Shown here: positions 1 to 13,650 of the stretch, piece by piece
How the letters are laid out: each line of letters opens with the position of its first letter
Numbering within the stretch: position 1 is the first letter of the stretch
Source: Nemania diffusa
Lineage: Eukaryota > Ascomycota > Sordariomycetes > Xylariales > Xylariaceae
NCBI GenBank assembly: GCA_038501195.1
Contig: JBBPUQ010000007.1
Coordinates: 1,217,501 to 1,281,500 of the forward strand
Direction: 5' to 3'
DNA length: 64,000 nt
Notes under the pieces: generated by a model
Seen by the model: only the letters and a program-made list of their open reading frames with translations
Database searches by the model: none
What the model was told of the DNA's origin: nothing
Made by a program: the position numbers and the translations under genes

Positions 1-808
1 TTTTTATTTAATATTAAAAATGTTTATTATTTTTATATAATTATATAAATTATATAATAAAAAAACACTTTAATTAACTATATAATATTTATATAAATTA
101 TTAATTATAATAGCTTTAAATATATTATAAAAACTATATTAATTTAATTATAACTTATTTTTAATTTTTTATATAAAAATTGCTTTATAAATATAAAGCT
201 ATAAAGCTATTAATATTAAAATGTTTATTTTATTAAATTTATTATTTATTTATTTCATATTACCTTTTTTATAAATATTTAATTTTAAAGCTTTATTTAG
301 CTATTTTATTTTATAATTATATAATTATTATTATATTTATATTATAATATAGCTTTAATAATTAAAAAATATTTTTTATAAAACTTATAACATTTAAATA
401 ATAAAAAATATACTATAAAAGCAAATTTATAATTATTAAAGTTTTTAATTTAAGCAGTTTATATTAATATATATAAAAGTTCTGCTATTTAATTAAAAGT
501 ACTACTTGTTTAAACTTAATATACCTAAGCAGTATAGTGTTAAAACATAAACAGTACTTTAACAGCGCAAGAAATAACACAAAACTTACTAAAAAAAATA
601 AACAAGCTAAAAGTTCGTAGAACAGTTAAAACATAGCTACTTTATAAAACTTTTTTGCAACAACTTTTAAACATATAAAACAAGCAGCTCAAGCTTTCGT
701 AACAACTAACAGTAACTAAAAGCGTAAAGCTTTAAAAGATTTCAAAGTTTAAGCAAAATAGGGCAAGCTATCCAAAAAAGTCGATAATACAATCAAGAGC
801 TTAAGCGC
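1..808. other. AT-rich mutated block, no gene
   Basis: This block is strongly AT-rich but keeps scattered CpA/TpG and a few CpG sites, especially from about 540 on, so it is less completely converted than the block at 1373-10219. No reading frame of note is present. It probably represents a RIP-mutated transposon, because the tail (about 640-800) has the texture of former coding sequence, but no family can be assigned. It ends against a normal-composition island. Confidence 0.6.
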
Positions 809-858
809 ATACGGCAGGGCTGGGACCAACTCCACCTAATCCACCCGTTGATTAATAT

Positions 859-870
859 CGTTGATCAACG
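859..870. repeat. 12-bp perfect palindrome
   Basis: The sequence CGTTGATCAACG is its own reverse complement. It lies 45 bp inside the left edge of the island, between further partial copies of the GTTGA motif. The function is unknown. Confidence 0.6.
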
Positions 871-1217
871 TCAACTCAACGGAATTCCACGGGGCTGGAG
901 TGGGATTAGTAATCAATTCAATTTCAAGTCATGGTAGATTGACTTGTATGGATTTATGGATTTGCCTTGAGGAACGAAAGGCTCTTCCTTCCGCCACCTC
1001 TCTCCCCAACACTCGGGCCACTTAGCGATCCGAGCTTCTGTAAGCCCCCGCTAAAACGAAACAATGAAAAGCCACGATGGCGAGCCACCACGATTCGTTC
1101 GTATCAGCCACAGTTTGGGAGCCACAGTGAGACATCCACCCGACCCCTATCCCATCATCTCCCTGACTGCGTCTTCGTGCTGCCCTCTTCCTGACCAAGA
1201 AACTGGGCTGATGAATT

Positions 1218-1237
1218 GGACCGGGACTGTCCGGTCC
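1218..1237. repeat. Short inverted repeat (7-bp stem)
   Basis: GGACCGG and CCGGTCC are separated by 6 bases and form a perfect GC-rich stem. No T-tract follows, so a terminator is not implied. Confidence 0.5.
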
Positions 1238-1254
1238 TAGTTGTGTCCCAGAGG

Positions 1255-1286
1255 ATGCAGCCATATTCGGCCCTACGAGGCTGCAT
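1255..1286. repeat. Inverted repeat (8-bp stem, 16-base loop)
   Basis: ATGCAGCC at 1255-1262 pairs perfectly with GGCTGCAT at 1279-1286. It lies 17 bp downstream of the 7-bp inverted repeat at 1218-1237. The two together suggest structured DNA or remnants of a small transposon. Confidence 0.5.
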
Positions 1287-2310
1287 ATGAATTCGCTTCC
1301 CATATTCGACCGGATATACGGATGAGGCCGTTGCCTTGGCCTGGGCCTTATGCTAACGAATGTACTATTAGTACAAGAAAACAGATATTTTGCACAATTG
1401 TATAATAGCGTAGTTTTAAAAAAAGCAAATAAAAATATATATAAACATATAAAACTTAGTTTATTTAATATAGAAATAATTGCGATTATTTATAACGATA
1501 TAGCGCTATTATTTATATTAATATTTTAGCTTTTTTTTTAATAAACGTAGTTTTTAAATATAAGTTATAATTTTTAATTAGCGTTTTTATTTCAATAATT
1601 ATTTAAAACTAAAATAAAACTTTTTATTATTATATATTTTTATTATTTGTTTTTATTTTTATTGCTTTTTTAATTAATTATAGCTATTATTTAATTTATT
1701 TTTTTTTATTTTTAATAAATTAATTTATAATATTTTTTTATATTATATTTTATAAAAAGTTAATAAAAGTTTTAATAAATAAAGTTTGTTATATATTAAA
1801 AGATTTAAATAAATAATATATTAAAAGTAAAATTTAAAAAATATAAAAATAATTTAATTTGTTTTTGTTTATTAATTAAACTTAAAAAAAGCTAATTAAA
1901 TTTTTATTAAATAAAATATATTATATATTAAAAGTTTTTAATTATTAATATATTAAAAAATGAATATATTAAAAAAAAAAAACGTTTTAATAATAGTTTT
2001 TAAATTTTAAAACTATAATAAAATTATTAAATTTTTAAAAAAACTAATTAAAGTTTTATTTAATTAAATTTATTATAAAATATATAATTTAAATTAATAA
2101 TATATTAAAAAATAAACTTAAAAACAAAAGCTATTTTAATTAATATTTTTTAATATTTAAATAAATTATAATATTATTAAATTAATAAATATAATTAAAA
2201 ATAATTAAATAAAGTAATAATAAAAAGTAAAATTAATAAATATAATTAAAAATAATTAAATAAAATAATAGTAAAAAATAAAATATAAATTTAAATAAAA
2301 AAAAAAAACT

Positions 2311-2520
2311 TATAGTAATTTTTAAAATTTAAAATTTAAATATATATATAAATTTTTATAAGTTTTTATAAGTTTTTATAAGTTTTTATAAGTTTTAATT
2401 TAATTTATAAATATATATAAATATTACTTTTTTTATAAATATTAATTAATATAGCTTATTTTAAAAATATATTATTTTTATATAAGTTTTTTTATTTAAA
2501 ACTTTTAAAAGTTTTTATTA
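2311..2520 (+). repeat. Dispersed repeat S, copy 1
   Basis: About 210 bp sharing order and sequence with 9107-9305 and 9335-9534. Landmarks are a start like TRTAGYAATTTTTAAAA, an internal run of 10-bp units (agtttttata, about four copies near 2351-2390), and an end TTAAAAGYTTTTATTA. The AT-rich lead-in just upstream is also shared. It could be an LTR of a ruined element, since copies 1 and 2 lie 6.8 kb apart in the same orientation, but I found no convincing target duplication. Confidence 0.6.
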
Positions 2521-5500
2521 AAATATTAAATATAAAAAAATACTTTAATAACTTTATTAATTATTAAATTGTAAATTTATATAGTTTTTTTTTTTTTTTT
2601 TTTTTTTTTTAAAGTAAACTACTTTAAATATAACTGTTTTTTTATATAAAAAAGATTTATATTATTTTTAATATTTTTTAATTAATTTAAATATATATTA
2701 TAATTAATGTTTTATATATTATTTATTATATTTATAATTTTATTTTTTTTATTTAATAAAATAATTAAATTTATTTTTTTTATAATTTAATTAATAATAA
2801 AACAATATTTTAATTTTATAAACAGTTTTATTTTTTATATTTTTATTAAAATATTAATTAGTTTTAACTAATTTAAAAAAAAATACAATATAATAAAAAA
2901 AATTATTATTATTATATATTAAATATAATTAAATTATTAATATAATAAAATAAATATAATAATATTTAAAAAAATTTAATTTATAAATTAAATTATTAAT
3001 TTTTTATTTAATAATTTATAAACTTATTTTTTATTAAAAATATTTTTAAAAAAACTATTTAAATAAATAATAACTATTATATAAATATAAAAATATTTTA
3101 TTTTTAATTTTAAATTTAAATATATAATATTTATAATTAAAATATTTTTTAATTTATATTATAATAAAGTTTATTATTTATTTAATATTTTATTTTAAAT
3201 AATTATATATTATTTATATATTTTTAAATATATATTAATTATATTTAATATTAATAATTATATTTAAAAGATTTAATACTTTATATTTAAATAATTATTT
3301 ATAAAAAATAAATTATATAGTTTATAATTATATAATATTAAAGTTTTATTATAAAATAAAAACTAATTAAATTTAATTTAATTTAAATTTAATAAAACTA
3401 TAATATTAAATTATAATGTTTATAATTTAATTTTTATATTTAAATAAATTATTTTTTTAAAAATAATATATAATTATTATTAAAAGTTTTATATTTAATA
3501 TTTTTTAAATATTTTATTAAAGCTTTAATATAAACTTATAATTATAATTAAAAATTATTTTTTTTAAAGATTTTTTAATTGTTTAATAATAATTATTTAA
3601 TTAATATAATTGTTTAATTTTTAATTAAATATTTTTTATTATTAAAAATAAATAAAGCTTTTTTAAAAATATAATAAATAATAATTATTATATAATTATA
3701 TATTTTATAATATTTATATTTTTTTAATTATTATAATATTTTAATAATATTAACTAAAAAAAAAACTAAAATAAAATTAATTATAATAGTTTATATAAAT
3801 AAAATATAAATTAATTAAATTAATTAAAAATTTTTAATTAGTTTTTAATAATTTATTTAATTAAATTTATTTTTTAAATAATATTTTATATATTTTTTTA
3901 TTAATTATATTTTATAATAAATAAAATAGCTTTTAAAGTTATTTATTATATAGTTTAATTTTATATAATATTTTTTATTATATATCGTTTTTAATATATA
4001 CTTTATTATATTATAAAATATATATAGCTTTTTAATTTTAATATATATATTATAAATTAATTTATTTATAATATAAAAAAAATAATTAAATTTAAAAAAA
4101 TTTATAACTTTTTTATTAATATTATTATATTAATTTTTATTAATATATAATTTTTTAAATATATTTTTATATTTAAAATTAAATTTATAAACTTTTTAAA
4201 AATTAATTCTTTAAAAATTATTTATAATAGTTTTAATAATATATTTTATAATATTTTATATAAAATTTAAAACTATTAATTTATTAAAATGTTTTAATTT
4301 TTTATTTTTATTTATAATATTTTTTATAGTTTAAAAATAATTTAATATATTTAAAATATAATTTAAACAATTTAAAAAATAATAAATTTAAAATTTATAT
4401 TAAAATAAATAAATTAAAAAGTTTATTAATTAATTATTTATTTAATTAATTATAAAAATATTTAATATTATTTAATTTATAATATTTTTAATAATAAAAT
4501 AATTTATAAATATTATTATTAATTATTTATTAAATTATATTATTATTTAAAACTTTTTAATTATTTAAATTAAATATATAATTTTAAATTTAAAAAAACT
4601 ATAATATATTTTTATTTAAAATAAATAATAATTTAAATATATTATAAATTAAACTTTTATAAAAAAAATAGTTTTATTTAATTATTATTTATATTTATTA
4701 ATATAAAATATTATTATTATAAAACTATATTAAAATAATTTATTTATTTATAAATATAATATTTCATTAAAATTATAATAATAAATTATAGTTTTATTAT
4801 ATATTACTTTTTATATTATTTTAAAAAATAACTATTTAATATTAATAAATTTAAAAAAAATAAATTAATAATATTTTTTATATTAGTTTAAATTTTTATT
4901 AACTATATATTTTTTTTGTTTTTTTTTTTTAAAAAAAGTTTAATTTTATATTTTTATAAAAATTTAATTAATTATATATAATAAAATAAAAAATTATAAA
5001 AAAAAACTATTAATATTAAAATATTGTTTTAATATTTTTAAATTATTAAAAAAAATAAAATTTTAAAAAGCTTATATATATTTTATTATAATTAAGATTT
5101 TTAAAATACTAAAATAAAACTTAAATAATTTAATTAAAAAATATTTAATAAAAGTTTTTTTTAAAACTATAATAATATTATATAATTAAAATAAATTAAA
5201 TATAATATTTAAATATTTAATATAATTAATAAAATTATTTAAATAAATAATAATATTATTAATAAATATATAATAATAATATAAATAATAATAAAATAAC
5301 TTATTTATATATTTTTAAATATAAATAAATAAATTATAAAATTTTATAAAAACAATATTTAATTTTTTTTATTTTTTAAAAACTAATAATAATAAATTAA
5401 TTATAATAATAAAAATATATTTTAAATTAATAAAAAAATTTAATTATATTAATAATTATAAAGTATTATTTATTTAATAAATTATTTATAATATTTTATT

Positions 5501-8368
5501 ATAAAAAAAAAGTAATTATTTAATATTGTAACTTTATTAAATATTTTTAAATTTATAACTATTTAACTTTTATTTTAATTATAAATCTTTTTTTATATTA
5601 TAAAAAAAAAATAAATAAAAAATATTGCTTTATTAATTTATAATATATAATTTTTTTTATATAGTTTATTATATATTATATTAAAAATATTTAAATTATA
5701 TTTATTTAAAAAATATAAATATATATTTAGTTTTTATTATTATTAATTATTAATAAAAAAAATTTTAAATTATTTATTTTATTTTTATTAATTTAAATAT
5801 TATATATTTTAATAATTTTTATTAATTTAATTATTTTAAATATATATTTAAAATAAATATATATATTTTTTTTAATAATAGTTTTAAAAAAATTTATAAA
5901 TATTTTTATATTTAATAAAATATAAATATTAATAATTTTAAGTTTTAAAAATTTATTAAAAATTAAAATCTATAATTTATTAATAAACATTATATTTATA
6001 TTTATAATTATATTAAATATAATATTAAAAAAAAAAATTTAAAAGCTATATATTTTTTATTTAATTTTTAATTTTTATTAATATAATAATAACAATTTTT
6101 AATTTTTTTATATTATATATTAATTTATTAAATATATTATTAATAATAATAGCAATAATAATTAAAAATATTTTAAAATTAATATTTATAAATATTAATA
6201 AATTAATAAAAATTAAATATTTAAATTTAATTATTTTAAATAAAAAAACTAACAATATAACTATTATAAATATATAAGTTTTAAAAATTAACTTTTATAA
6301 ATTAATATAGTTTTTTTTATTATAACTTTTACAAATTTGTTTTAATTTAATTTGATAATTTATTTTAATAAAAACTTTTAAATTATTTATAATTAATATA
6401 ACTTTAAATGTTTTTATATTAAAAGTTATATTTATTATATTTTTATAAATAACTATAAAATAAAAGCTATAATTTATAAATAAAAACTTATATTTAATTT
6501 ATAAATATATACTTTTATTGCTTTATAATATAATAAAATATATATTTTTTATTTTATATAAAAACTTTAAATAATATAATAAAATTATTTAAATTATAAA
6601 AAATAATAATATTATAAATTTAAAAAAAGTTGTTTTTAAAAAATATATTTAATTATAAATAATTATTTATTATTTTTTTTTTTTTTAAATATTATAATTT
6701 TAAGTTTTTTTTTTATATTTATTTTTTATATATAAAATATAAATTTTATTTATTTTATAAAAGCTATTTTTATATTATTAACTATAGTTATATTTTTTTT
6801 TTTTTATTTATAATATATTTAAAAGTTTTTATATATAATTAATTAATTATAATATTATTTATATTAAAATTAATATAAATTTATATATTTATATTAATAA
6901 GTTTTATATATATATTAATATATAAATATATATAATTTAAATATAAAACTTTATTATAATAGTTAAAATTAAATATTTTAATAATAAAAATGTTTATTTT
7001 AATAATTTTAATAAATTTAATATATATAAAAAAATTAAAAATAATTATTATAATAGCTAGTTTTTTATTAAAAGTTTTTAAATTTAAATAAATAAATATA
7101 ATTTATAATAGTTTTATTATATTAATTATAAATATTTTTTATAATATTTTATTAATTAAAGTTATTTTATTTAAAAAGTTTATTAATTTATATATATTTT
7201 AATTTATATTAAATAAATTAAAATAATATATTTTAGTTTTTAATAATATTATATAAATAAAAAAAGCTATTTAAAATTTTTTAAATAATTTAATTAAAAT
7301 AAATTTTAAATTAATTTTTTAATTTTTTTAATATTTTATTAAAATTAATTTTATAAAAAATTTATTTATTATTTATTTTAATTTTATTATTTTATTAAAA
7401 CAATATTAATTTAATTAATAAATAATTAAACATTAAAAATATTTAATTAATATTTAATAATATTAAATTTTTAATTAAAACATTAATATAATTTATAAAA
7501 AAATAAATATTTATATAAATAATATTTTTTTTATTAATAATTACTTTTAAGTTATTAAAGTTTATTTATTTAAAATTAAATATATTAATATTATTATATT
7601 TAATTTTATATATAATAGTAAATTTAAATTTATTTTAAAAATAATATAATAAAAATTATATTTATGTTTTAAAATAAAGTTATTATTATTATTATTAAAA
7701 TTATTAAAAAGATTTTGTTTAATATTAATACTTTTAAAAAAAAATAGCTATTTTGTAATTAAAATAAATATAAAAACAAATATAAAAGCAAAAATAAAAT
7801 TTAATTTAAATATAAATATAAATATTAATATAAAATTAATATTAAATTAAAATATAAATATATAAAAATTTATTAATAGTTTAAATATTTAGTTATAAAA
7901 AAAATTTCTAATAAATAAAAAAAGCAAAAATATAAAAAGAAATAAAAAAATAAATAATAATATAAATATATTAAAATATTTAATATAAGCTCTTTAATTT
8001 GTTTTTATAACAAAATTAGTTTTAATAATTAAAATATATATTTTTTTTTAAAAATTAAAAAATTTATTAAATTTTTTTATTATATTATTATTTAATTTTT
8101 TATATTTTTTTAATATTATTTATTAATTAATTAATATTATATTAAAATAAATTATAATTAAAAATTTATAATTATATAATATTATATATATAATTAATAA
8201 TAATTTTATTAAATTTTAACTTAATTAAAATAATAGCAATTATATTAATATTAAAAGTTTTTAATAAATAATTAAAATTAAATTAAATTTATATAAATTA
8301 ATTAATTAAATTAAAATATAAACTATTAAATAATAAATTTAATGTTTTATTTAATAAATATTTAAAAA

Positions 8369-8400
<32 letters not shown>

Positions 8401-9106
8401 AGTTTTAATTAATATAATAAAAATAATATAAAATAAATTATAAATAATAAAAATATTTATATTATTATTAATTAAAATACATATATTTTTTAATAATTAA
8501 TTAAATAAAAAAATGCGTTATATTTTAAATCGATTTTTTTTAAAATATATATATTTTTAATTAAATTATTAAATATATTTTAATAACTGTTTTTTTTTAT
8601 AATTTGTTAAAAAATTAAATATATATATTTTAATAAAAAAAATTTATAAACATTTATAAAAATAATAAATATTATTATAATAAAATATATTTTTATAATT
8701 AAATATATTATTATTTTTTAAAATATAAAAAAATATTATTAAATTTATTTTTTATATTAATATATTAAACTATTTATAAAATTTAATAAAAATATAAAAT
8801 AAAATAATATTAAATAAAAATAATATAAAAAAACTAAGTTGTTAAAATATTAAATATGTTTATAATATTAATATTTGTTTTATTTAAATTAATTATAACA
8901 ATTTAATATAAATATATATATATATATTATTATTAATGAAATTTTTTTTTTTAATTTTAAAAAATTTAAAAAATAATAATATAATAATAGTTTAATTTAA
9001 TTTTATAATAAAACTATAAAAAATATTAATTTAATAAATATAATTAAAAATAATTAAATAAAATAGTAATAAAAAATAAAATATAAATTTAAATAAAAAG
9101 AAAATT

Positions 9107-9305
9107 TATAATAATTTTTAAAACTTAAAGTTTAAATATATATATAGATTTTTATAAATGTTTATAAGTTTTTATAAATTTTTTTTTAATTTATAAATAT
9201 ATATAAATGTTACTTTTTTATAAATATTAACTAATATAGTTTATTTTAAAAATATATTACTTTTATATAAGCTTTTTTATTTAAAACTTTTAAAAGCTTT
9301 TATTA
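9107..9305 (+). repeat. Dispersed repeat S, copy 2
   Basis: Homologous along its length to 2311-2520. The differences are mostly A/G or T/C exchanges plus small length changes in the 10-bp unit run. It is followed almost directly by copy 3 in the same orientation. Confidence 0.6.
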
Positions 9306-9334
9306 AAAATATAAATTAAATAAAAAAAAAAACT

Positions 9335-9534
9335 TGTAGCAATTTTTAAAACTTAAAGTTTAAATATATATATAAATTTTTATAAGTTTTTATAAGTTTT
9401 TATAAGTTTTTATTTAATTTATAAATATATATAAATGTTACTTTTTTTATAAATATTAACTAATATAACTTATTTTAAAAATATATTACTTTTATATAAG
9501 TTTTATTATTTAAAACTTTTAAAAGCTTTTATTA
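9335..9534 (+). repeat. Dispersed repeat S, copy 3 (tandem with copy 2)
   Basis: Same repeat, keeping slightly more G and C (TGTAGCAATTTTTAAAAC at the start). That suggests the ancestral left end began with TG. Copies 2 and 3 are head to tail with about 29 bp between them. Confidence 0.6.
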
Positions 9535-10224
9535 TAAATTTTATATATTAAATTTTATTATATATTAAATAATTTAAAATATTAATATATTAAAAAATAA
9601 ATTTATTAAAAATAAAAAATATTTTATTTAATAATTATTAATTTTTTAATATATAATTATATTATTTTTTTATATAAAAAGTTTATTAAAAATTTATTTA
9701 ATAATATTTGTTTTATATTAAACAATTTAAAATATTAATATATTAAAATAAAAATATATTAAAAATAAATAATTTTTTAATAAAATATTATTTAAATTAT
9801 TAAAAATAAATTAATTTATATAATTATAACTATTATTTAATAATATAAAAAAAGTAATTTAAATAAAAAAGCTATAAAAAATAAAAATAAAAATTATAAT
9901 AATAAAAAAAAATTATTAAATATAGTTGATAATTACTTTTTAATAAATTTTTTATTTTTTATAGTTTAAATTTTTTTAAAATATTTAAAAAATTAAAATA
10001 AAAAACTTTTATTTATATTAATTATATAATTTAACAAATTTTTAAAAAAGCTATAATTATTATATAAAATTGTTTATTTTTAAAAAAAATTTATTAAAAT
10101 TATTTCATAATATTATAAGTTTTATTTTTAAAATTAAAAAAAAAAATATTAAAAATAAAATTTTAATATAAAAAAATATTACTTTTTTTTAAATTAAAAC
10201 TTTAAAATTGTTTTATTACATTTT

Positions 10225-10482
10225 TATTATATGTTAATATTTATAAAAAATAAAACTATTAATAAAATAATTTAATTATATATAAAAGTTTAAATATAAA
10301 AAAAAAAAAAAAAAAAAAAAATTTAATTAATATAAAATAATAAAAATAAATAATATATAAATTATTTAAAATAATAAACTTTAATAATAAATAGATTTTA
10401 TAAAAAAAAAAAAAAAAAAAAAAAATTTATAATATATAATTAAAATAATTATATAATTTATATTAGCTATTATATTATAATT
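10225..10482 (+). repeat. Left LTR of A1
   Basis: Matches the two LTRs of A2 (44767-45009 and 51277-51526) from the TGTTAYATRTTAATATTTRT start to the ...TATTRTAACT end. Here the terminal TG and CT have become TA and TT. The middle is largely an A-tract. Confidence 0.75.
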
Positions 10483-11421
10483 ATTTTTTTTTAAAAAAAA
10501 AAATAAACTTTTATATAAATAATAATTAAATTAAATATTTTTTAATAAAAAAAAAATATATTAAATATTTATTTATAACTTTATTTTAAATTTTTTATTT
10601 ATTATATTATTTTATAAATTTTTTTAAATTTAATTATTAAATAATAATTTATTAAAATTTATTTTATATAAATTAAATTTTATATATTTTTTTTATATAA
10701 TTATTTAATATTTTTTTTAATATTTTTATTATTATTAAAATATAGTTTTATAAATTTATTTTTTATTTTTATTTTTAATTATTTTTTTAAATATATTAAA
10801 AGTTTTATTATATTTAAATAGTTTTAATAATAATATAAAAATAATATATTATTTATTATTAATATTTTAATTTTATTATATAATTTAATATTAAAATTAT
10901 TTATAATATAATTATAAAATTTAAATTTTTTTAATAATAATTTTTTTTTTTTTTAATTTAATTAATTTTTTAATAAAATTTTTTAATTTTTATTAAAATA
11001 AAAAATTATTAAAATATTTTTATAATTTATTTATATAATATTTATTAATTATTTTTTAAAAATTTAAAACTTTTAATATATATATATTTTTTTTATATAT
11101 TAAAACTTTAAAAAATTTATTTATAATTTATCATTATTATTTTTTTAAAATAAATATATAATTGTTTATATTAAAATTAAATTTTTTTTACTTTTTATTT
11201 ATTTAATAAATTTTTTTTTTTAAACTTTTTATATATTTATTTTTATAATTATAATATAATTTATTATAATTTAAATTTTTTTTTATTTTTATTTTTAAAT
11301 ATATTATTTTTATATAATTATTTTTTTTAATTTTTTAATAATAATTTAATAATTTTAATTAAAATAAAAAAATATAAAAAAACTTATTTTTATTTTATAA
11401 AAAAACCATTTTATTAATTTA

Positions 11422-11730
11422 TATTAAATTAATAATATAATAAAACTTATATATATATATTAAATATATATAATTAAAACTTAAATTAAAATTTTTATTA
11501 AATAATTAAATAAATAAAAAAATATAAAAACTTATTAAAATTTATAAAATTTATAAATTTTATATATATATATATATAAATAATTTATATATAACTTTTT
11601 TAATTATATTGTTTTTTATAAAATATATATATAAATTAATATAAAACTTTAAAACTTAAAAATAAACTTTAAACTTTATAAATTATTTTAAATTTTTTTA
11701 TATATATATATATAAAAAGTTTTATTAATA
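11422..11730 (-). mobile_element. Solo LTR of family R1 inside A1
   Basis: 309 bp matching, in reverse orientation, the R1 LTRs at 15257, 28996, 34543 and 35413. It is flanked by a perfect 5-bp direct repeat ATTTA (11417-11421 and 11731-11735). The uninterrupted target is present once in sibling element A2 at 46020-46024, where sequence on both sides matches. No internal region is attached, so it is a solo LTR left by LTR-LTR recombination. Confidence 0.85.
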
Positions 11731-12641
11731 ATTTATATAATATAAATATTTAAATATAATTAATAATAAAAATTTAATTTAATAAATTATTTTAAAAATA
11801 ATTTATATAAAATTATAGTTTTTAATTTAAATATTTATTTATAATTTTTTTTAATTTATTATTTTATTATAATTTAATAATATAAAAATATAAATAATAT
11901 TTATTAATTTATTTAATTTATTTATAAAAATTAACATAAATTAAAATTTTTTATTAATATTTAAAATTATAAATATATTAAATATTTAAAAAAAACTTTT
12001 ATAATATATTTTTATAATATTTTTTATTATTATTTTTATTATATAAAATATTATTTATATTTTTTTATTTAATTAATTTATTATAATTAATTTATTATTA
12101 TATTTTTTATAATTTTTTAATATTTATTTAAAATTTATAATTAAATATTTTTATATTTAATTTAATATTAATAATAATTATAATTTTTTTAAAGTTTTAT
12201 TTTTTAATATTTTAATAAAATAATATTTTAAATAATTTAATATATAAATTTAATAATTTTTAAATAATTTAAACTATTAATATTATTTATATATTAATTG
12301 TTTTATTTTTTTTTTATATTTAAATAAATTATAATTATATAGTTATAAATTTTAAAAATTAATTAACTATATAAATTTATATAATAAAATATAACTAGTT
12401 TTTTTTAATAAAAAATAATTTTTTTTTTTTAAATTTATAAATTATTTAATTTTTTATTTTTTATTTTTTAATAATATATTTTTATAATAAAATGAATATA
12501 ATTTTATTTAAAAATATAACTAATAAATTAATAATTTATTAATTATTTTAAGTTTTTTTTTAAATTATTTTAAATAATAATAATAATAATAATTATATTA
12601 TTTTTTATTTATTTTAAATATTTTTTATTAAAAAATATAAA

Positions 12642-12879
12642 TATTAATTAATTATATTATTAAAAAATATATTATATAAGTTATAATTATTATATATTAA
12701 AGGTTATAAAATCGTTAAAACTAGTTAAAAATATTATATTTTATAAATTTAAATTTATAAAAGTTTTAGTTATAATATAAATTATATATTATATAATTAA
12801 TTAAATTATATATTTATAATATTATTAATTATAAATTATATATATTATATATATAATATATATAATTATTAAATTAACA
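12642..12879 (+). repeat. Left LTR of T1
   Basis: 238 bp, beginning TATTAATTAATTATATTATT (originally TG...) and ending AAATTAACA, so a canonical CA end is preserved. Confidence 0.8.
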
Positions 12880-13273
12880 TTAGTAATTTTTTATATATTT
12901 TATTTATATACTTTATTTAATTAATTATTTATTAATATATATTTATTTATTATATAAATATTTAAACTTATAAAGAAAACTAAATATAATTAAAAAATCG
13001 AAAAAATTAAAAGTTTAAAAAAGTTAAAAGTTGTTAATAAAACTTTAAAAAGTTTTAAAAAATCGAAAATAATTAAAAAAGTAAAAGCATATAAATAAAA
13101 TATTTATTTAAAAAGTTTTTTTTATGTTAAAATGTTAAAATAGCTTTTTTTAACACTGTTATTAAAAAAAATAATTATATAAATTATTTTAAAAATAGTT
13201 TTACTTTTTTTAAAAAGTTTTAACTTTATTAATTAACTATATAGGTTATATAGCTATATTTAATGCTTTATAC

Positions 13274-13465
13274 TAAAAGGGGTTTAAAAAAGGGGTCAAA
13301 AGTGGGGTTGAGAAAAGTCGAAGACCAAAGGGGGTCAAAAGGGATCAAAGAATCAAAGGGTTAAAAAGATCCCAAAAGGTCCTTTTTCGAAGCCCTGCAA
13401 GGCCCTAAGAGGTTAAAGGGGTCCTAGGGGGTCAAAAAGGTCCAAAAAGGTCTAAAAGGTCCTTT
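13274..13465. repeat. 10-bp tandem array (GGTCnAAAAA type) in T1
   Basis: A degenerate array with a period near 10 bp, built from units such as ggggtcaaaa, ggtccaaaaa and ggtctaaaag; it is clearest at 13428-13463. Several GGGG runs fall between 13278 and 13340. The matching part of T2 (about 24985-25200) consists of aaaaagttaaaa-type units, which is what these units become when C and G are converted. The array is therefore a shared feature of the family, kept here and destroyed in T2. Confidence 0.65.
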
Positions 13466-13650
13466 TGACTAGTCTTCAACCTGGTCAATTAGCTAGTCGC
13501 GGACCTAGTCAAGTAACTGGTCTTTAAACCGGTTAATTGACTGGTCCTAGGTCTAGTTAAGTAACTGGTTGGTCAATTAGCTAGCCGATTGATTATTAAT
13601 TAGCTGATTAACTAGTTTTAACCCTAGTCAAGTGGTTGGTCGACGATATA
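13466..13650. repeat. CTGGTCAATTGAC-type tandem array in T1
   Basis: Degenerate repeats built on CTGGTCAATT-GACTGGTC words, with variants CTAGTC, CCGGTT and CTGGTT. It belongs to the same array type as 25665-25990 in T2 but is less regular. The base composition is near normal, in contrast to the mutated DNA on both sides. Confidence 0.7.

Larger units (their letters stand above)
809..1372. other. Normal-composition island without a convincing gene
   Basis: About 560 bp of balanced base composition sits between two AT-rich blocks, with both edges changing within a few tens of bases. Short open frames exist on both strands (75 and 93 codons), but neither shows a recognisable motif and they overlap in antisense, so I do not call a gene. 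The left edge near 815 begins CAGGGCTGGGACC, which resembles the ends of some hAT elements, but I found no matching inverted end at the right edge. It may be a small DNA transposon fragment or a single-copy relic that escaped mutation. Confidence 0.5.
1373..10219. other. Saturated AT-rich block (RIP relic), no genes
   Basis: Nearly 9 kb in which G and C are almost absent. From about 3000 to 6000 the surviving C is mostly followed by T and the surviving G mostly preceded by A. Long A/T runs are frequent, for example the T-tracts near 2585-2610 and 8374-8400. The only open frame above 60 codons (6061-6255, minus strand) is a composition artefact. The block contains the repeat copies listed separately. 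The original content is probably one or more retroelements, but nothing diagnostic survives. Confidence 0.7.

Noticed and set aside
967..1303. Open frames of 75 codons (plus) and 93 codons (minus) in the first island
   Set aside because: They overlap in antisense, lack domains or compositional support, and the island is small; nothing distinguishes them from chance frames.
6061..6255. 64-codon minus-strand frame made almost only of Ile, Leu, Asn, Lys and Phe
   Set aside because: Composition artefact of nearly pure A/T DNA.
13277..13340. Clustered GGGG runs as a G-quadruplex
   Set aside because: Runs are separated by loops of about 8-10 bases or longer, and the runs follow from the 10-bp array; not strong enough to list.
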